DNA of 5,421 nucleotides from Pseudomonadota bacterium (GTDB taxonomy: Bacteria > Pseudomonadota > Gammaproteobacteria > Burkholderiales > SG8-39), in assembly GCA_003242425.1 (NCBI GenBank), contig QGUL01000147.1, positions 1 through 5,421 of the forward strand. Direction: 5' to 3'. The position numbers were made by a program, and so were the translations under genes. The notes beneath the pieces are model-generated. The model ran no database searches. It was not told the DNA's origin and saw only the letters and a list, made by a program, of their open reading frames with translations. Positions 1-5,421 of the stretch are shown here, one piece after another. The stretch's first letter is position 1. Each line of letters begins with the position of its first letter.

Positions 1-1
1 G

Positions 2-271
2 CGCGCGGTCGTGGAAGCTCCCCCGCCCGTTTATTCGGAGCCCGCGCCGCGTCCGCTGGCGGAACTGGTGGAGGCCCTGCGCCGCGCGCGGGCCGAAGGC
101 CGCCCCACCGCCGAGGTTCTGGAACGATACGAAGCCACCCTGCAGGCCTACCGCCAGGCCCGTCCCGCCCCCGCGCAACCGCCCGCCGCCCTGGAAATCA
201 CCGGCCGGCGCCACAAACCCGGCGAGGAACGTGTGCAATTCCTCACACGGCCGCAGCCGTCCATGCCCTGA
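2..271 (+). CDS. C-terminal part of an unrecognised protein (5' end off window)
   Basis: The frame is open to the left edge and ends at TGA 269-271, so about 89 C-terminal residues are visible. A GTG at position 11 could be read as a start, but nothing resembling a ribosome binding site fits in the few bases before it and the frame continues upstream, so a truncated longer gene is more likely. The visible part opens with a Pro-rich stretch, followed by a probable charged helical pair rich in Ala, Arg, Glu and Leu (roughly residues 18-50). A second Pro/Ala-rich linker and a basic tail containing ITGRRHKPGEER follow. No membrane segment, catalytic motif or family signature is visible. It is separated from the downstream kinase by a 118-nt gap with its own promoter-like sequence, so it need not belong to that operon. 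I do not recognise the product. Codon use (GC-rich third positions) makes it a credible coding tail. Confidence 0.6.
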   Translation, partial: RAVVEAPPPVYSEPAPRPLAELVEALRRARAEGRPTAEVLERYEATLQAYRQARPAPAQPPAALEITGRRHKPGEERVQFLTRPQPSMP

Positions 272-285
272 TATCCCATCTGTCT

Positions 286-314
286 CCGACATCCGGTACT
301 GCACTTGCTATAGG
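286..314 (+). promoter_or_regulatory. Putative sigma70-type promoter for the phosphorelay operon
   Basis: A -35-like CCGACA (286-291, four of six matches to TTGACA) is followed by a 17-nt spacer and a -10-like TATAGG (309-314). A TG at 306-307, one base before the -10, makes it an extended -10. Transcription would start near 320-322, giving a leader of about 70 nt before the ATG at 390. It is the best promoter match I can see in the only sizeable gap upstream of the kinase gene. The call rests on consensus alone. Confidence 0.4.
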
Positions 315-322
315 GAGCAGTA
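297..322. promoter_or_regulatory. Dyad over the putative -10, possible operator
   Basis: TACTGC (297-302) is repeated as its exact reverse complement GCAGTA (317-322), separated by 14 nt and centred on the putative -10 element. A second, shorter dyad, TGCT/AGCA (306-309 and 316-319), is nested inside it. This arrangement suits a dimeric repressor that blocks RNA polymerase, but six-base arms can arise by chance. The downstream response regulator is an OmpR type, a family that usually binds direct repeats, so it is not the obvious ligand. Confidence 0.25.
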
Positions 323-323
323 G

Positions 324-350
324 CCGTTGCGCGCCCACCGGGCGCAACGG
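324..350 (+). promoter_or_regulatory. GC-rich hairpin in the leader of the kinase gene
   Basis: CCGTTGCGC (324-332) pairs perfectly with GCGCAACGG (342-350), giving a 9-bp stem with a 9-nt loop. An alternative register pairs GCGCCC (331-336) with GGGCGC (340-345) around a 3-nt loop. It starts 53 nt after the stop of the preceding gene and a few bases after the predicted transcription start of the kinase operon. No T-run follows (the next bases are TCGCCACTCT), so it is not a standard intrinsic terminator. It could be a leader stability element, an attenuator-like structure or a weak terminator for the upstream gene. Confidence 0.45.
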
Positions 351-389
351 TCGCCACTCTCCCCAATATCCCAGGGATACGACCGAGCG

Positions 390-2792
390 ATGTCCTTTCC
401 TCGCATGCGGTGGAATCTGGCCGTCAAGGCCGTGGTGGTCACCACGGCCGGGGTGCTGTTCGCTTCGGTGTTCGCCCACACCACCTTGTACAAGCGGCTG
501 GACGGCTGGCTGCACGACTCCCTGCAGCGCACCGTCTCCGCCCCCATCGATCTCAGCGAAGTGCTGGTCGTGGACATCGACGACGCCTCGCTCAGCACCC
601 TCATGCGCGCGCTCGGCCCCTGGCCCTACAACCGCGACACTTTCGCCTACGTGCAGTCCTATCTCACCGAGCGCGGCGCACGGCTGGTGGTGTACGACCT
701 GCTGCTCGCCGACACGCTCGAAAGCGAGGCACTGCCCGCACGCCGCAACGCGGTGTACGCCGGGGCGGGGTTCACGGTCCCGCTGCCCATCACGCCCGCC
801 TATCGCTCGCAGCTCGAAACCCTCGCCATCGGTCGCGACGATTCCCTCGCGCACGGCGAGGACGAGGAGAAGGCCAGCGGTTACCGGCAATGGCCCTATC
901 TCAAACTGCCGGCGACGGCCGATCCTCATGCCGTAGGGGTGATGAACATCCAGCCCGACGAGGACGGCATCGTCCGCCGCGTCGCGCTGTTCCACGGTTC
1001 GCAGGGCTTCGTGCTGCCGAGCCTGAGCCTCGCCGCGCTCATGGCCGCGCATCCCGATCAGGTGCAGGCCGACTGGCCGCGGCGCATGCTCACAGTACGG
1101 CGCGCGAACATCCCGCTCACCAACCAGGGCGAGGTGCTGTTGCGCTATCCCTCGAACGCGCACGAACTGCGCGTGTTGCCGTTCTACGAACTGATGTTCG
1201 CCGCCACGCAGCCAGATTCCACGCCGCCGCATGTTGCGGACAAGGTCGTGTTCATCGGCAGTTCGAGCTTTGCCGGCGGCACCCACGCCTACACGCCGAT
1301 CGCGCGCCTGCCGGGCGTGCAGCTCTCGGCGCTGACCTACGCGATGCTCGCCAACGGCAGCGTGCTCGCGCCGCCCAAGCTCGCAGTCGACGCGGCCATC
1401 ACCGCCTTCGCCCTGGCACTGCCGCTTCTGCTGCTGTGGCGAGGCGTGGAGGCGAGCGGCCATACCTATTTCCTCGTGTTCATCGGTCTGCCGCTGCTAT
1501 GCATGGGCATCGCCGTCGCGCTGCTCATGGGCGGCCTGTCGTCGAACTGGCTCTATGCCCTCACCGCGGGGATCGCCGCATGGGCGTGCACCATGGCGAT
1601 CTGGCTGTTCGACATCGCCAACGACCGCCGCAGGCTGCGTTACGAGGCGATCGCCGCGCGCGAGGCCAACAGGCTGAAAAGCGAGTTCCTCAATCAGGTC
1701 ACCCACGAGCTGCGCACGCCGCTCACGGCGATCATGGGCTTCAACAAGATCAACCAGTACACCGAAGATCTGGGACGCGAGGCGCGCATCAAGAACAGCG
1801 AGATCATCGCCCACAACTGCGAACACCTGCTGGCGCTGATCAACAACCACCTCGACCTCGCCAAGATCGAAGCCGGCACGCTGGTGATCGCCCCCGCGCC
1901 GGAGGACCCGGAGCAGCTCTGCCGCGACGTCGTCACGACCCTGCAGCCGGTCGCCGACGAAAAGCGCCTGCGTATCAAGTTCACGCGCATGACCGAGCTG
2001 CCCGCGGCGCTGATGCTCGACGCGTTCCGCGTGCGGCAGGTGCTGATGAACCTGATGAGCAACGCCCTCAAGTTCACCCAGCACGGCAGCGTGGAACTGG
2101 CGGTCGGCTATCAGGCGCCCACGCTCGTCCTGGAAGTGCGCGACACCGGCACCGGCATTCCGGCCGATGCCCTGGAACGCATCTTCCGGCCCTTCGAGCA
2201 GGCCGATGCCACCGTTGCGCAGCGCTTCGGCGGCACCGGGCTGGGACTTGCCATCACCCGCACTCTGGTGGAGCTGATGGACGGCGCGATCGAAGTCGAG
2301 TCCGAACCCGGGATGGGGTCGACCTTCAGGGTCAGGCTGCCGGCGGAAGTGACCACGCGCCCGGACACCGTACGTCCCATTACGGATGCGCGGCCCATGG
2401 AAATTTTGTCCGGCCGTGTATTAATTGCCGAGGATAACGAGGACGTGCGCGCCCTCATCGAGCTGCAGCTCAGGAAACTGGGCGTGGAAACCACCTCGGT
2501 CACCAACGGCCTCGCCGCCGTGGAGGCCGCCCTGTCGGGCAACTACGACGCCGTGCTGATCGACATGGAAATGCCGGTCATGAACGGCTTCGAGGCGACC
2601 AACGTCCTGCGCACCCGCAACTACCACGGCACGATCCTTGCCCTGACCGCCCACCAGGAGGGAACGGAAATCGAACGCGCGCTCGCCTCGGGTTGCGACG
2701 GCGTCGTTCGCAAGCCGGCGAGCATCGAATCCCTACGCGCCGCCCTCAAACCGGTCCTGCGAGGATCGCGCCGTGCCACGGGAGGCGTGTAA
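390..2792 (+). CDS. CHASE2-domain hybrid sensor histidine kinase
   Basis: This is an 800-residue inner-membrane hybrid kinase that senses an extracytoplasmic signal through CHASE2 and feeds a phosphorelay. Domains in order are: one N-terminal membrane helix (about 11-29); a CHASE2 sensor (about 30-330), with the family-type DEDGIVRR stretch at 190-197 and VFIG at 287-290; three membrane helices (about 332-350, 359-382 and 386-410); a HisKA domain with phospho-acceptor His439 in THELRTPL; and an HATPase_c domain with N-box Asn558, G1 box DTGTGIP from Asp585 and G2 box GGTGLGL from Gly614. A C-terminal receiver has acidic pair Glu681/Asp682, phospho-acceptor Asp725, Thr753 and Lys775. All catalytic residues are intact. 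There is no PAS or HAMP domain. One helix before and three after CHASE2 is the usual topology. I chose ATG 390 (AGGGA at 373-377, a rather long 12-nt spacing). An in-frame TTG at 327 would lie inside the leader hairpin, and ATG 405 has no ribosome site. It is first in an operon with the HPt and regulator genes. The ligand is not deducible. Confidence 0.95.
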   Translation: MSFPRMRWNLAVKAVVVTTAGVLFASVFAHTTLYKRLDGWLHDSLQRTVSAPIDLSEVLVVDIDDASLSTLMRALGPWPYNRDTFAYVQSYLTERGARLVVYDLLLADTLESEALPARRNAVYAGAGFTVPLPITPAYRSQLETLAIGRDDSLAHGEDEEKASGYRQWPYLKLPATADPHAVGVMNIQPDEDGIVRRVALFHGSQGFVLPSLSLAALMAAHPDQVQADWPRRMLTVRRANIPLTNQGEVLLRYPSNAHELRVLPFYELMFAATQPDSTPPHVADKVVFIGSSSFAGGTHAYTPIARLPGVQLSALTYAMLANGSVLAPPKLAVDAAITAFALALPLLLLWRGVEASGHTYFLVFIGLPLLCMGIAVALLMGGLSSNWLYALTAGIAAWACTMAIWLFDIANDRRRLRYEAIAAREANRLKSEFLNQVTHELRTPLTAIMGFNKINQYTEDLGREARIKNSEIIAHNCEHLLALINNHLDLAKIEAGTLVIAPAPEDPEQLCRDVVTTLQPVADEKRLRIKFTRMTELPAALMLDAFRVRQVLMNLMSNALKFTQHGSVELAVGYQAPTLVLEVRDTGTGIPADALERIFRPFEQADATVAQRFGGTGLGLAITRTLVELMDGAIEVESEPGMGSTFRVRLPAEVTTRPDTVRPITDARPMEILSGRVLIAEDNEDVRALIELQLRKLGVETTSVTNGLAAVEAALSGNYDAVLIDMEMPVMNGFEATNVLRTRNYHGTILALTAHQEGTEIERALASGCDGVVRKPASIESLRAALKPVLRGSRRATGGV

Positions 2793-2802
2793 TGCGTGCA
2801 AT

Positions 2803-2808
2803 GGGAGG
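2803..2808 (+). promoter_or_regulatory. Ribosome binding site of the HPt gene
   Basis: GGGAGG (GGAGGT if shifted by one base) lies 5 nt before ATG 2814 and decides that start. The upstream in-frame GTG 2796 also has a GGAGG (2781-2785, 10 nt away, inside the end of the kinase gene), so a form six residues longer is possible. Confidence 0.7.
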
Positions 2809-2813
2809 TTGTC

Positions 2814-3167
2814 ATGCAACAGCATACTGCTTCGCCTGAACGGATGCGCCCGTACCCGGAGGCATCCGCCCGCCGGATCTGCGTACGCGTCGCCAGCGAA
2901 CTCCAACCGCTCATTCCGCGTTTCCTCGCCAACCGGCGCACGGAAATCGCTTCCCTGGAGCGCGCCGTCGAACGCCGCGACGCCGAAACCCTGCGGCGCA
3001 TCGGTCACTGCCTCAAGGGCGTGGGCGGCGGCTACGGCTTCGACGAAATCACCCGCATCGGCGCCCAGATAGAGGGCTACGACAAGGAAGGCAACGGCGA
3101 GGCCGCACGTCCGCTGATCGACGCGCTGAAACGCTATCTCGAAAACGTCGAAGTGCGCTTCGAATGA
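2814..3167 (+). CDS. HPt (histidine phosphotransfer) domain protein
   Basis: This is a 117-residue soluble protein made essentially of one HPt domain. Such proteins accept phosphate from the receiver of a hybrid kinase and pass it to the receiver of a response regulator; they have no kinase activity of their own. The signature is GHCLKGVGGGYGF with the phospho-acceptor His65 followed by LKG, matching the family pattern H-x-LKG-x(4)-G. Around it are the expected amphipathic helices (about 20-52, 55-72, 76-88 and 93-113), consistent with a four-helix bundle. Length is normal for a free HPt protein. It starts 21 nt after the kinase stop and ends 16 nt before the regulator start, so it is almost surely co-translated with both. 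It supplies the step that the hybrid kinase lacks, since the kinase ends in a receiver and has no HPt of its own. Confidence in the family is high; the exact start (2814 or 2796) is less certain. Confidence 0.92.
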   Translation: MQQHTASPERMRPYPEASARRICVRVASELQPLIPRFLANRRTEIASLERAVERRDAETLRRIGHCLKGVGGGYGFDEITRIGAQIEGYDKEGNGEAARPLIDALKRYLENVEVRFE

Positions 3168-3173
3168 CCGCCT

Positions 3174-3179
3174 AGGAGA
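3174..3179 (+). promoter_or_regulatory. Ribosome binding site of the response regulator gene
   Basis: AGGAGA ends 4 nt before ATG 3184, in the 16-nt gap after the HPt stop. It is close to the consensus and supports the start chosen for the regulator. Confidence 0.7.
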
Positions 3180-3183
3180 ACCC

Positions 3184-3945
3184 ATGCGCATCGCCCTGCT
3201 CGAAGACGATCCTTCCCAACGCGACCTGGTGAAGCTCTGGCTCGACGGCGCCGGACACGTTTGTCACGCCTTTTCCCGTTCCAGGGACTTCATGCGCATC
3301 CTCACGCGCGACACCTTCGACCTGCTGCTCATCGACTGGGAACTGCCGGACATCAACGGCGACCGCGTGCTCGAATGGGTGCGGGCAAACGTGCGGCAGT
3401 ACGTGCCGGTCATGTTCGCGACCGCGCGCGCCGAGGAAGAGGACATCTGCTCGATCCTGCGCGCAGGGGCGGACGACTATCTGGTGAAGCCGCTGCGCAA
3501 GAACGAGCTGCTGGCGCGCGTCGACGCGCTCGGGCGCCGCAGCAAGCCGCCCTTGCCGAACAACGAGCCGCTGCGCGTGGGCGACTTCGAGATCGACTTC
3601 GAATGCCGCGTGCTGCGCCGCAAGGGCGTGCCGGTGCTGCTGACGCAGAAGGACTTCGATCTCGCGGTGTTCCTGTTCCGCAACGTCGGCAACCTGCTCT
3701 CGCGCGGGCACATCCTCGAGACGGTGTGGGGACGCAACCCCGATCTCAACACCCGCACCGTGGACACCCACATCAGCCGCCTGCGTTCCAAGCTCGGGCT
3801 TACCCCGGAAAACGGCTGGCGCCTGTCTGCGGTCTACCAGCAGGGCTATCGTCTCGAACCGGTGGCCGAACGCGATGCGGCGGTGCTCGCACGCCGCTCC
3901 CAGAAAGCGCCTTCGCCGCCGTCCGCCTACGCCTCGCCGCAATGA
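3184..3945 (+). CDS. OmpR/PhoB-family DNA-binding response regulator
   Basis: This 253-residue transcription factor is the likely output of the phosphorelay. The N-terminal receiver (about 1-118) has acidic Asp8/Asp9, phospho-acceptor Asp51 in LLLIDWELP, Thr80 in MFATAR and Lys102 in YLVKPL, a complete set for phosphorylation and switching. The C-terminal winged-helix domain (about 130-228) contains the recognition-helix stretch TRTVDTHISRLRSKL at 190-204 and ends with the family-type GYRLEPV wing. Length is slightly above the usual 220-240 because of a Ser/Pro/Ala-rich tail of about 23 residues after 230. This tail looks unstructured. Phosphorylation normally promotes dimerisation and binding to direct-repeat sites. 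The cognate donor is most plausibly the HPt protein encoded just upstream, because kinase, HPt and regulator share an operon. Target genes are unknown; its own promoter and the adjacent antiporter gene are reasonable candidates, by inference only. Confidence 0.95.
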   Translation: MRIALLEDDPSQRDLVKLWLDGAGHVCHAFSRSRDFMRILTRDTFDLLLIDWELPDINGDRVLEWVRANVRQYVPVMFATARAEEEDICSILRAGADDYLVKPLRKNELLARVDALGRRSKPPLPNNEPLRVGDFEIDFECRVLRRKGVPVLLTQKDFDLAVFLFRNVGNLLSRGHILETVWGRNPDLNTRTVDTHISRLRSKLGLTPENGWRLSAVYQQGYRLEPVAERDAAVLARRSQKAPSPPSAYASPQ

Positions 3946-4023
3946 CCGGCAGCGGCCGCTCCGTACCCGAAGCTGAATAGCGGCCCGCGGAACGGTCCGC
4001 AAAGATCGACCGGCTACGGCAGG
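3946..4023. other. Gap between regulator and antiporter genes
   Basis: This 78-nt gap has no convincing intrinsic terminator: the only hairpin is a weak 5-bp stem, GCGGA/TCCGC (3987-3991 and 3996-4000), with no T-run. I see no good -35/-10 pair. No in-frame stop lies between TGA 3943-3945 and ATG 4024. Read-through from the phosphorelay operon into the antiporter gene is therefore possible. Confidence 0.4.
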
Positions 4024-5421
4024 ATGTCCGAAGGTCCCGGCGGTCCCTTGCTCGACCGGCCGGTCGACGACCGCGAGGACCACATCCTCGGACCGGCCGA
4101 TGCCGCCCTCACCCTGGTCGAATACGGCAGCTACGCCTGTCCCTATTGCCGCGCCGTCAACGACGACATCGCCGCCTTGCGCAGCGAATTCGGCGACCGT
4201 CTGCGCTACGTCTTCCGGCACCGGCCGCTGACCGGCAGCGACATCGCCCGCCGCGCCGCGGAACTGGTCGAACGCGCGGACACCCCGGAACGCTTCTGGG
4301 CCGCACACATGACGCTGATGACGCGTTCGGCGACGCTCAGCGAGGACGACCTGCGAACCGTCGCGCAGGAGCTTCTGCCCGCGCATCCCGATCCGCAGGC
4401 GGAAGCCGAAGCCCGCCGTCGCGCCCGGGAACGGGTCGAACGTGACGAGCGCAGCGCACGCGCGAGCGGCGTGCGGATCACGCCCACTTTCTACATCAAC
4501 GGAAGACGCTATGACGGGCCCTGGGATCGCGGCGCGCTCGCCGATGCGCTGCTCGGCTCGTTGGGCCACCGGGTCCGCACCGCCGCCCTGGATTTCGCGA
4601 GCTGGGCCCCCTCCAGCGGCGTGCTGCTGCTCATCGCCACCCTGCTCGCGATCGCGTTGACGAACTCGGCGATCGGACCGGCATTCGAAGCGCTTTGGCA
4701 GCAGCCTTTGGGCCTCAGCTTCGGCGAGGCCGCGTTCCGCCTCTCGCTGCGCGACTGGATCAACGACGGGCTGCTGTCCGTGTTCTTCCTCGTCGTCGGG
4801 CTGGAGATCAAGCGCGAATTCACGGTCGGCCATCTCGCGACCCGGCAGTCGGCGGCCCTGCCGGTCGCAGCCGCGCTCGGCGGCATGGCGATGCCGGTGC
4901 TGATCTACCGTCTGATCGTGCCCGAGGGGCCGTGGGCGCACGGCTGGGGCGTGCCCATGGCCACCGATACCGCATTCGCCATCGCGCTGATCGCGATGAT
5001 GGGCGCGCGCGTACCGGTCGAGCTGCGCATTTTCCTGACCGCCGCCGCGATCGCCGACGACATCGGCGCCATCCTCGTCGTGGCGGCTTTCTATTCCACG
5101 TCCCTGCGCTACGACTACCTGGGCGGCGCATTGGCGATCGTTGCGCTGCTCGCCGTGCTCGCCAAGCTGCGGATCTACAGCGTCTGGCCTTATCTGCTGC
5201 TCGGCGCCGGCCTTTGGATTTGCGTGCACGCCGGCGGTCTGCACGCTTCGCTGGCGGGCGTGGTGCTGGCGATGTGCATCCCCACGCGCCCGCCGGCCAA
5301 TCGCGATGCGCTGATGACCCAGGCTCAGGGGCTCGTCGCCGCCGAAGCGCGCCGCAGCGACGAAGTGCTGCGGCACGGACCGTCGACCGCGACCTTGCGC
5401 GCGCTGGACGACATCCACGAA
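4024..5421 (+). CDS. nhaA: DsbA/thioredoxin-like domain fused to NhaA Na+/H+ antiporter (3' end off window)
   Basis: A single frame of 466 residues runs open to the right edge. Residues about 12-185 form a DsbA/thioredoxin-like domain with redox motif CPYC (Cys39, Cys42), a helical insert and a Thr153-Pro154 cis-proline loop. No signal peptide precedes it. NhaA begins near residue 190. Aligning from memory with E. coli NhaA at an offset of about 182, I find the transport aspartates ADD as Asp345/Asp346 (E. coli Asp163/164), Asp315 in ATDTAF (Asp133), His407 (His225), Asp248 (Asp65) and Glu261 in GLEIKRE (Glu78). Helices I-VIII are present (about 195-418). The window ends in the VIII-IX loop, so the counterpart of Lys300 is not visible. 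NhaA exchanges Na+ or Li+ for H+ across the inner membrane for pH and salt homeostasis. Because NhaA's N-terminus is cytoplasmic, the redox domain should be too. The start is uncertain: ATG 4024 has only a poorly placed AGG touching it, and TTG 4048 is an alternative. Confidence 0.9.
   Translation, partial: MSEGPGGPLLDRPVDDREDHILGPADAALTLVEYGSYACPYCRAVNDDIAALRSEFGDRLRYVFRHRPLTGSDIARRAAELVERADTPERFWAAHMTLMTRSATLSEDDLRTVAQELLPAHPDPQAEAEARRRARERVERDERSARASGVRITPTFYINGRRYDGPWDRGALADALLGSLGHRVRTAALDFASWAPSSGVLLLIATLLAIALTNSAIGPAFEALWQQPLGLSFGEAAFRLSLRDWINDGLLSVFFLVVGLEIKREFTVGHLATRQSAALPVAAALGGMAMPVLIYRLIVPEGPWAHGWGVPMATDTAFAIALIAMMGARVPVELRIFLTAAAIADDIGAILVVAAFYSTSLRYDYLGGALAIVALLAVLAKLRIYSVWPYLLLGAGLWICVHAGGLHASLAGVVLAMCIPTRPPANRDALMTQAQGLVAAEARRSDEVLRHGPSTATLRALDDIHE
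4052..4067. repeat. Perfect 16-bp palindrome
   Basis: TCGACCGGCCGGTCGA is its own reverse complement over all 16 bases. Its left half plus one base, TCGACCGGC, also occurs at 4006-4014 in the upstream gap, 46 nt away. A hairpin with a 6-bp stem, CGAGGA/TCCTCG (4074-4079 and 4085-4090), follows 6 nt later. All sit at the extreme 5' end of the antiporter fusion gene, where a palindrome may act as an operator or mRNA structure, or simply reflect Arg-Pro-Val-Asp codons in GC-rich DNA. Confidence 0.5.

Noticed and set aside
327..389. TTG start at 327 for the kinase, adding 21 residues
   Set aside because: The TTG sits inside the stem of the leader hairpin, only a few bases from the predicted transcription start, and has no ribosome binding site. 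The extra residues are not hydrophobic and do not resemble the N-terminus of a membrane kinase.
243..1463. 406-codon open frame on the - strand opposite the CHASE2 region
   Set aside because: It is antisense to the kinase, has a low-complexity Arg/Gly/His-rich translation and no family signature; it is a GC-driven shadow.
2401..2426. Internal promoter in the AT-rich junction of the kinase gene
   Set aside because: TTGTCC and the ATTAAT-like sequence are far too close together for a -35/-10 pair.
410..2437. 675-codon open frame on the + strand overlapping the kinase in another frame
   Set aside because: It is Arg/Ala/His-rich with no domain, while the overlapping frame encodes a complete hybrid kinase.
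3987..4000. Intrinsic terminator after the response regulator
   Set aside because: The stem is only 5 bp and no T-run follows, so I list it only as part of the gap.
3172..5418. Very long open frame (748 codons) on the - strand opposite the regulator and antiporter genes
   Set aside because: It lies antisense to two well-supported genes with intact family motifs, and runs across the gap between them. Its translation is a His/Arg/Gly/Gln-rich shadow with no recognisable domain, as expected when GC-rich coding DNA is read in the mirrored frame.
1..5421. CRISPR array, tRNA, rRNA, insertion sequence or phage genes
   Set aside because: No regularly spaced repeats, cloverleaf-like sequence, transposase motifs or terminal inverted repeats were seen on either strand.

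Overview
The window is a GC-rich, almost fully coding stretch of a bacterial chromosome. GC-rich third positions, a proteobacterial-style NhaA and a CHASE2 hybrid kinase paired with a separate HPt protein all fit a beta- or gammaproteobacterium. No marker gene is present, so I do not name a genus. Every supported gene is on the + strand. I see no tRNA, rRNA, CRISPR array, insertion sequence or phage gene.

Layout: (1) 2-271 is the C-terminal tail of a gene that starts upstream; I do not recognise its product. (2) 272-389 is a short regulatory gap. It holds a plausible sigma70-type promoter with an extended -10, a dyad lying over that -10, and a strong 9-bp-stem hairpin at the start of the predicted transcript. 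(3) 390-3945 is a compact three-gene operon that encodes a whole multistep phosphorelay: a membrane CHASE2 hybrid histidine kinase (390-2792), a free HPt phosphotransfer protein (2814-3167) and an OmpR/PhoB-type DNA-binding response regulator (3184-3945). The gaps are 21 and 16 nt, and good Shine-Dalgarno sites precede the second and third genes. The expected phosphate route is kinase His439 -> kinase receiver Asp725 -> HPt His65 -> regulator Asp51 -> transcription. (4) 3946-4023 is a 78-nt gap with no convincing terminator or promoter. (5) 4024 to the right edge is the 5' part of a fusion gene: an N-terminal DsbA/thioredoxin-like domain with a CPYC motif joined to a NhaA Na+/H+ antiporter. 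The window ends inside the cytoplasmic loop after NhaA helix VIII.

How the genes may work together: the phosphorelay reads an extracytoplasmic signal through CHASE2 and ends in transcription control. The ligand and target promoters cannot be read from the sequence. The antiporter fusion lies just downstream on the same strand and could be co-transcribed or be a target, but that is inference. The most unusual items are the thioredoxin-first NhaA fusion with its enlarged VIII-IX loop, and the cluster of palindromes at the start of that gene. I do not see a wholly undescribed system; the phosphorelay is complete and made of known families.
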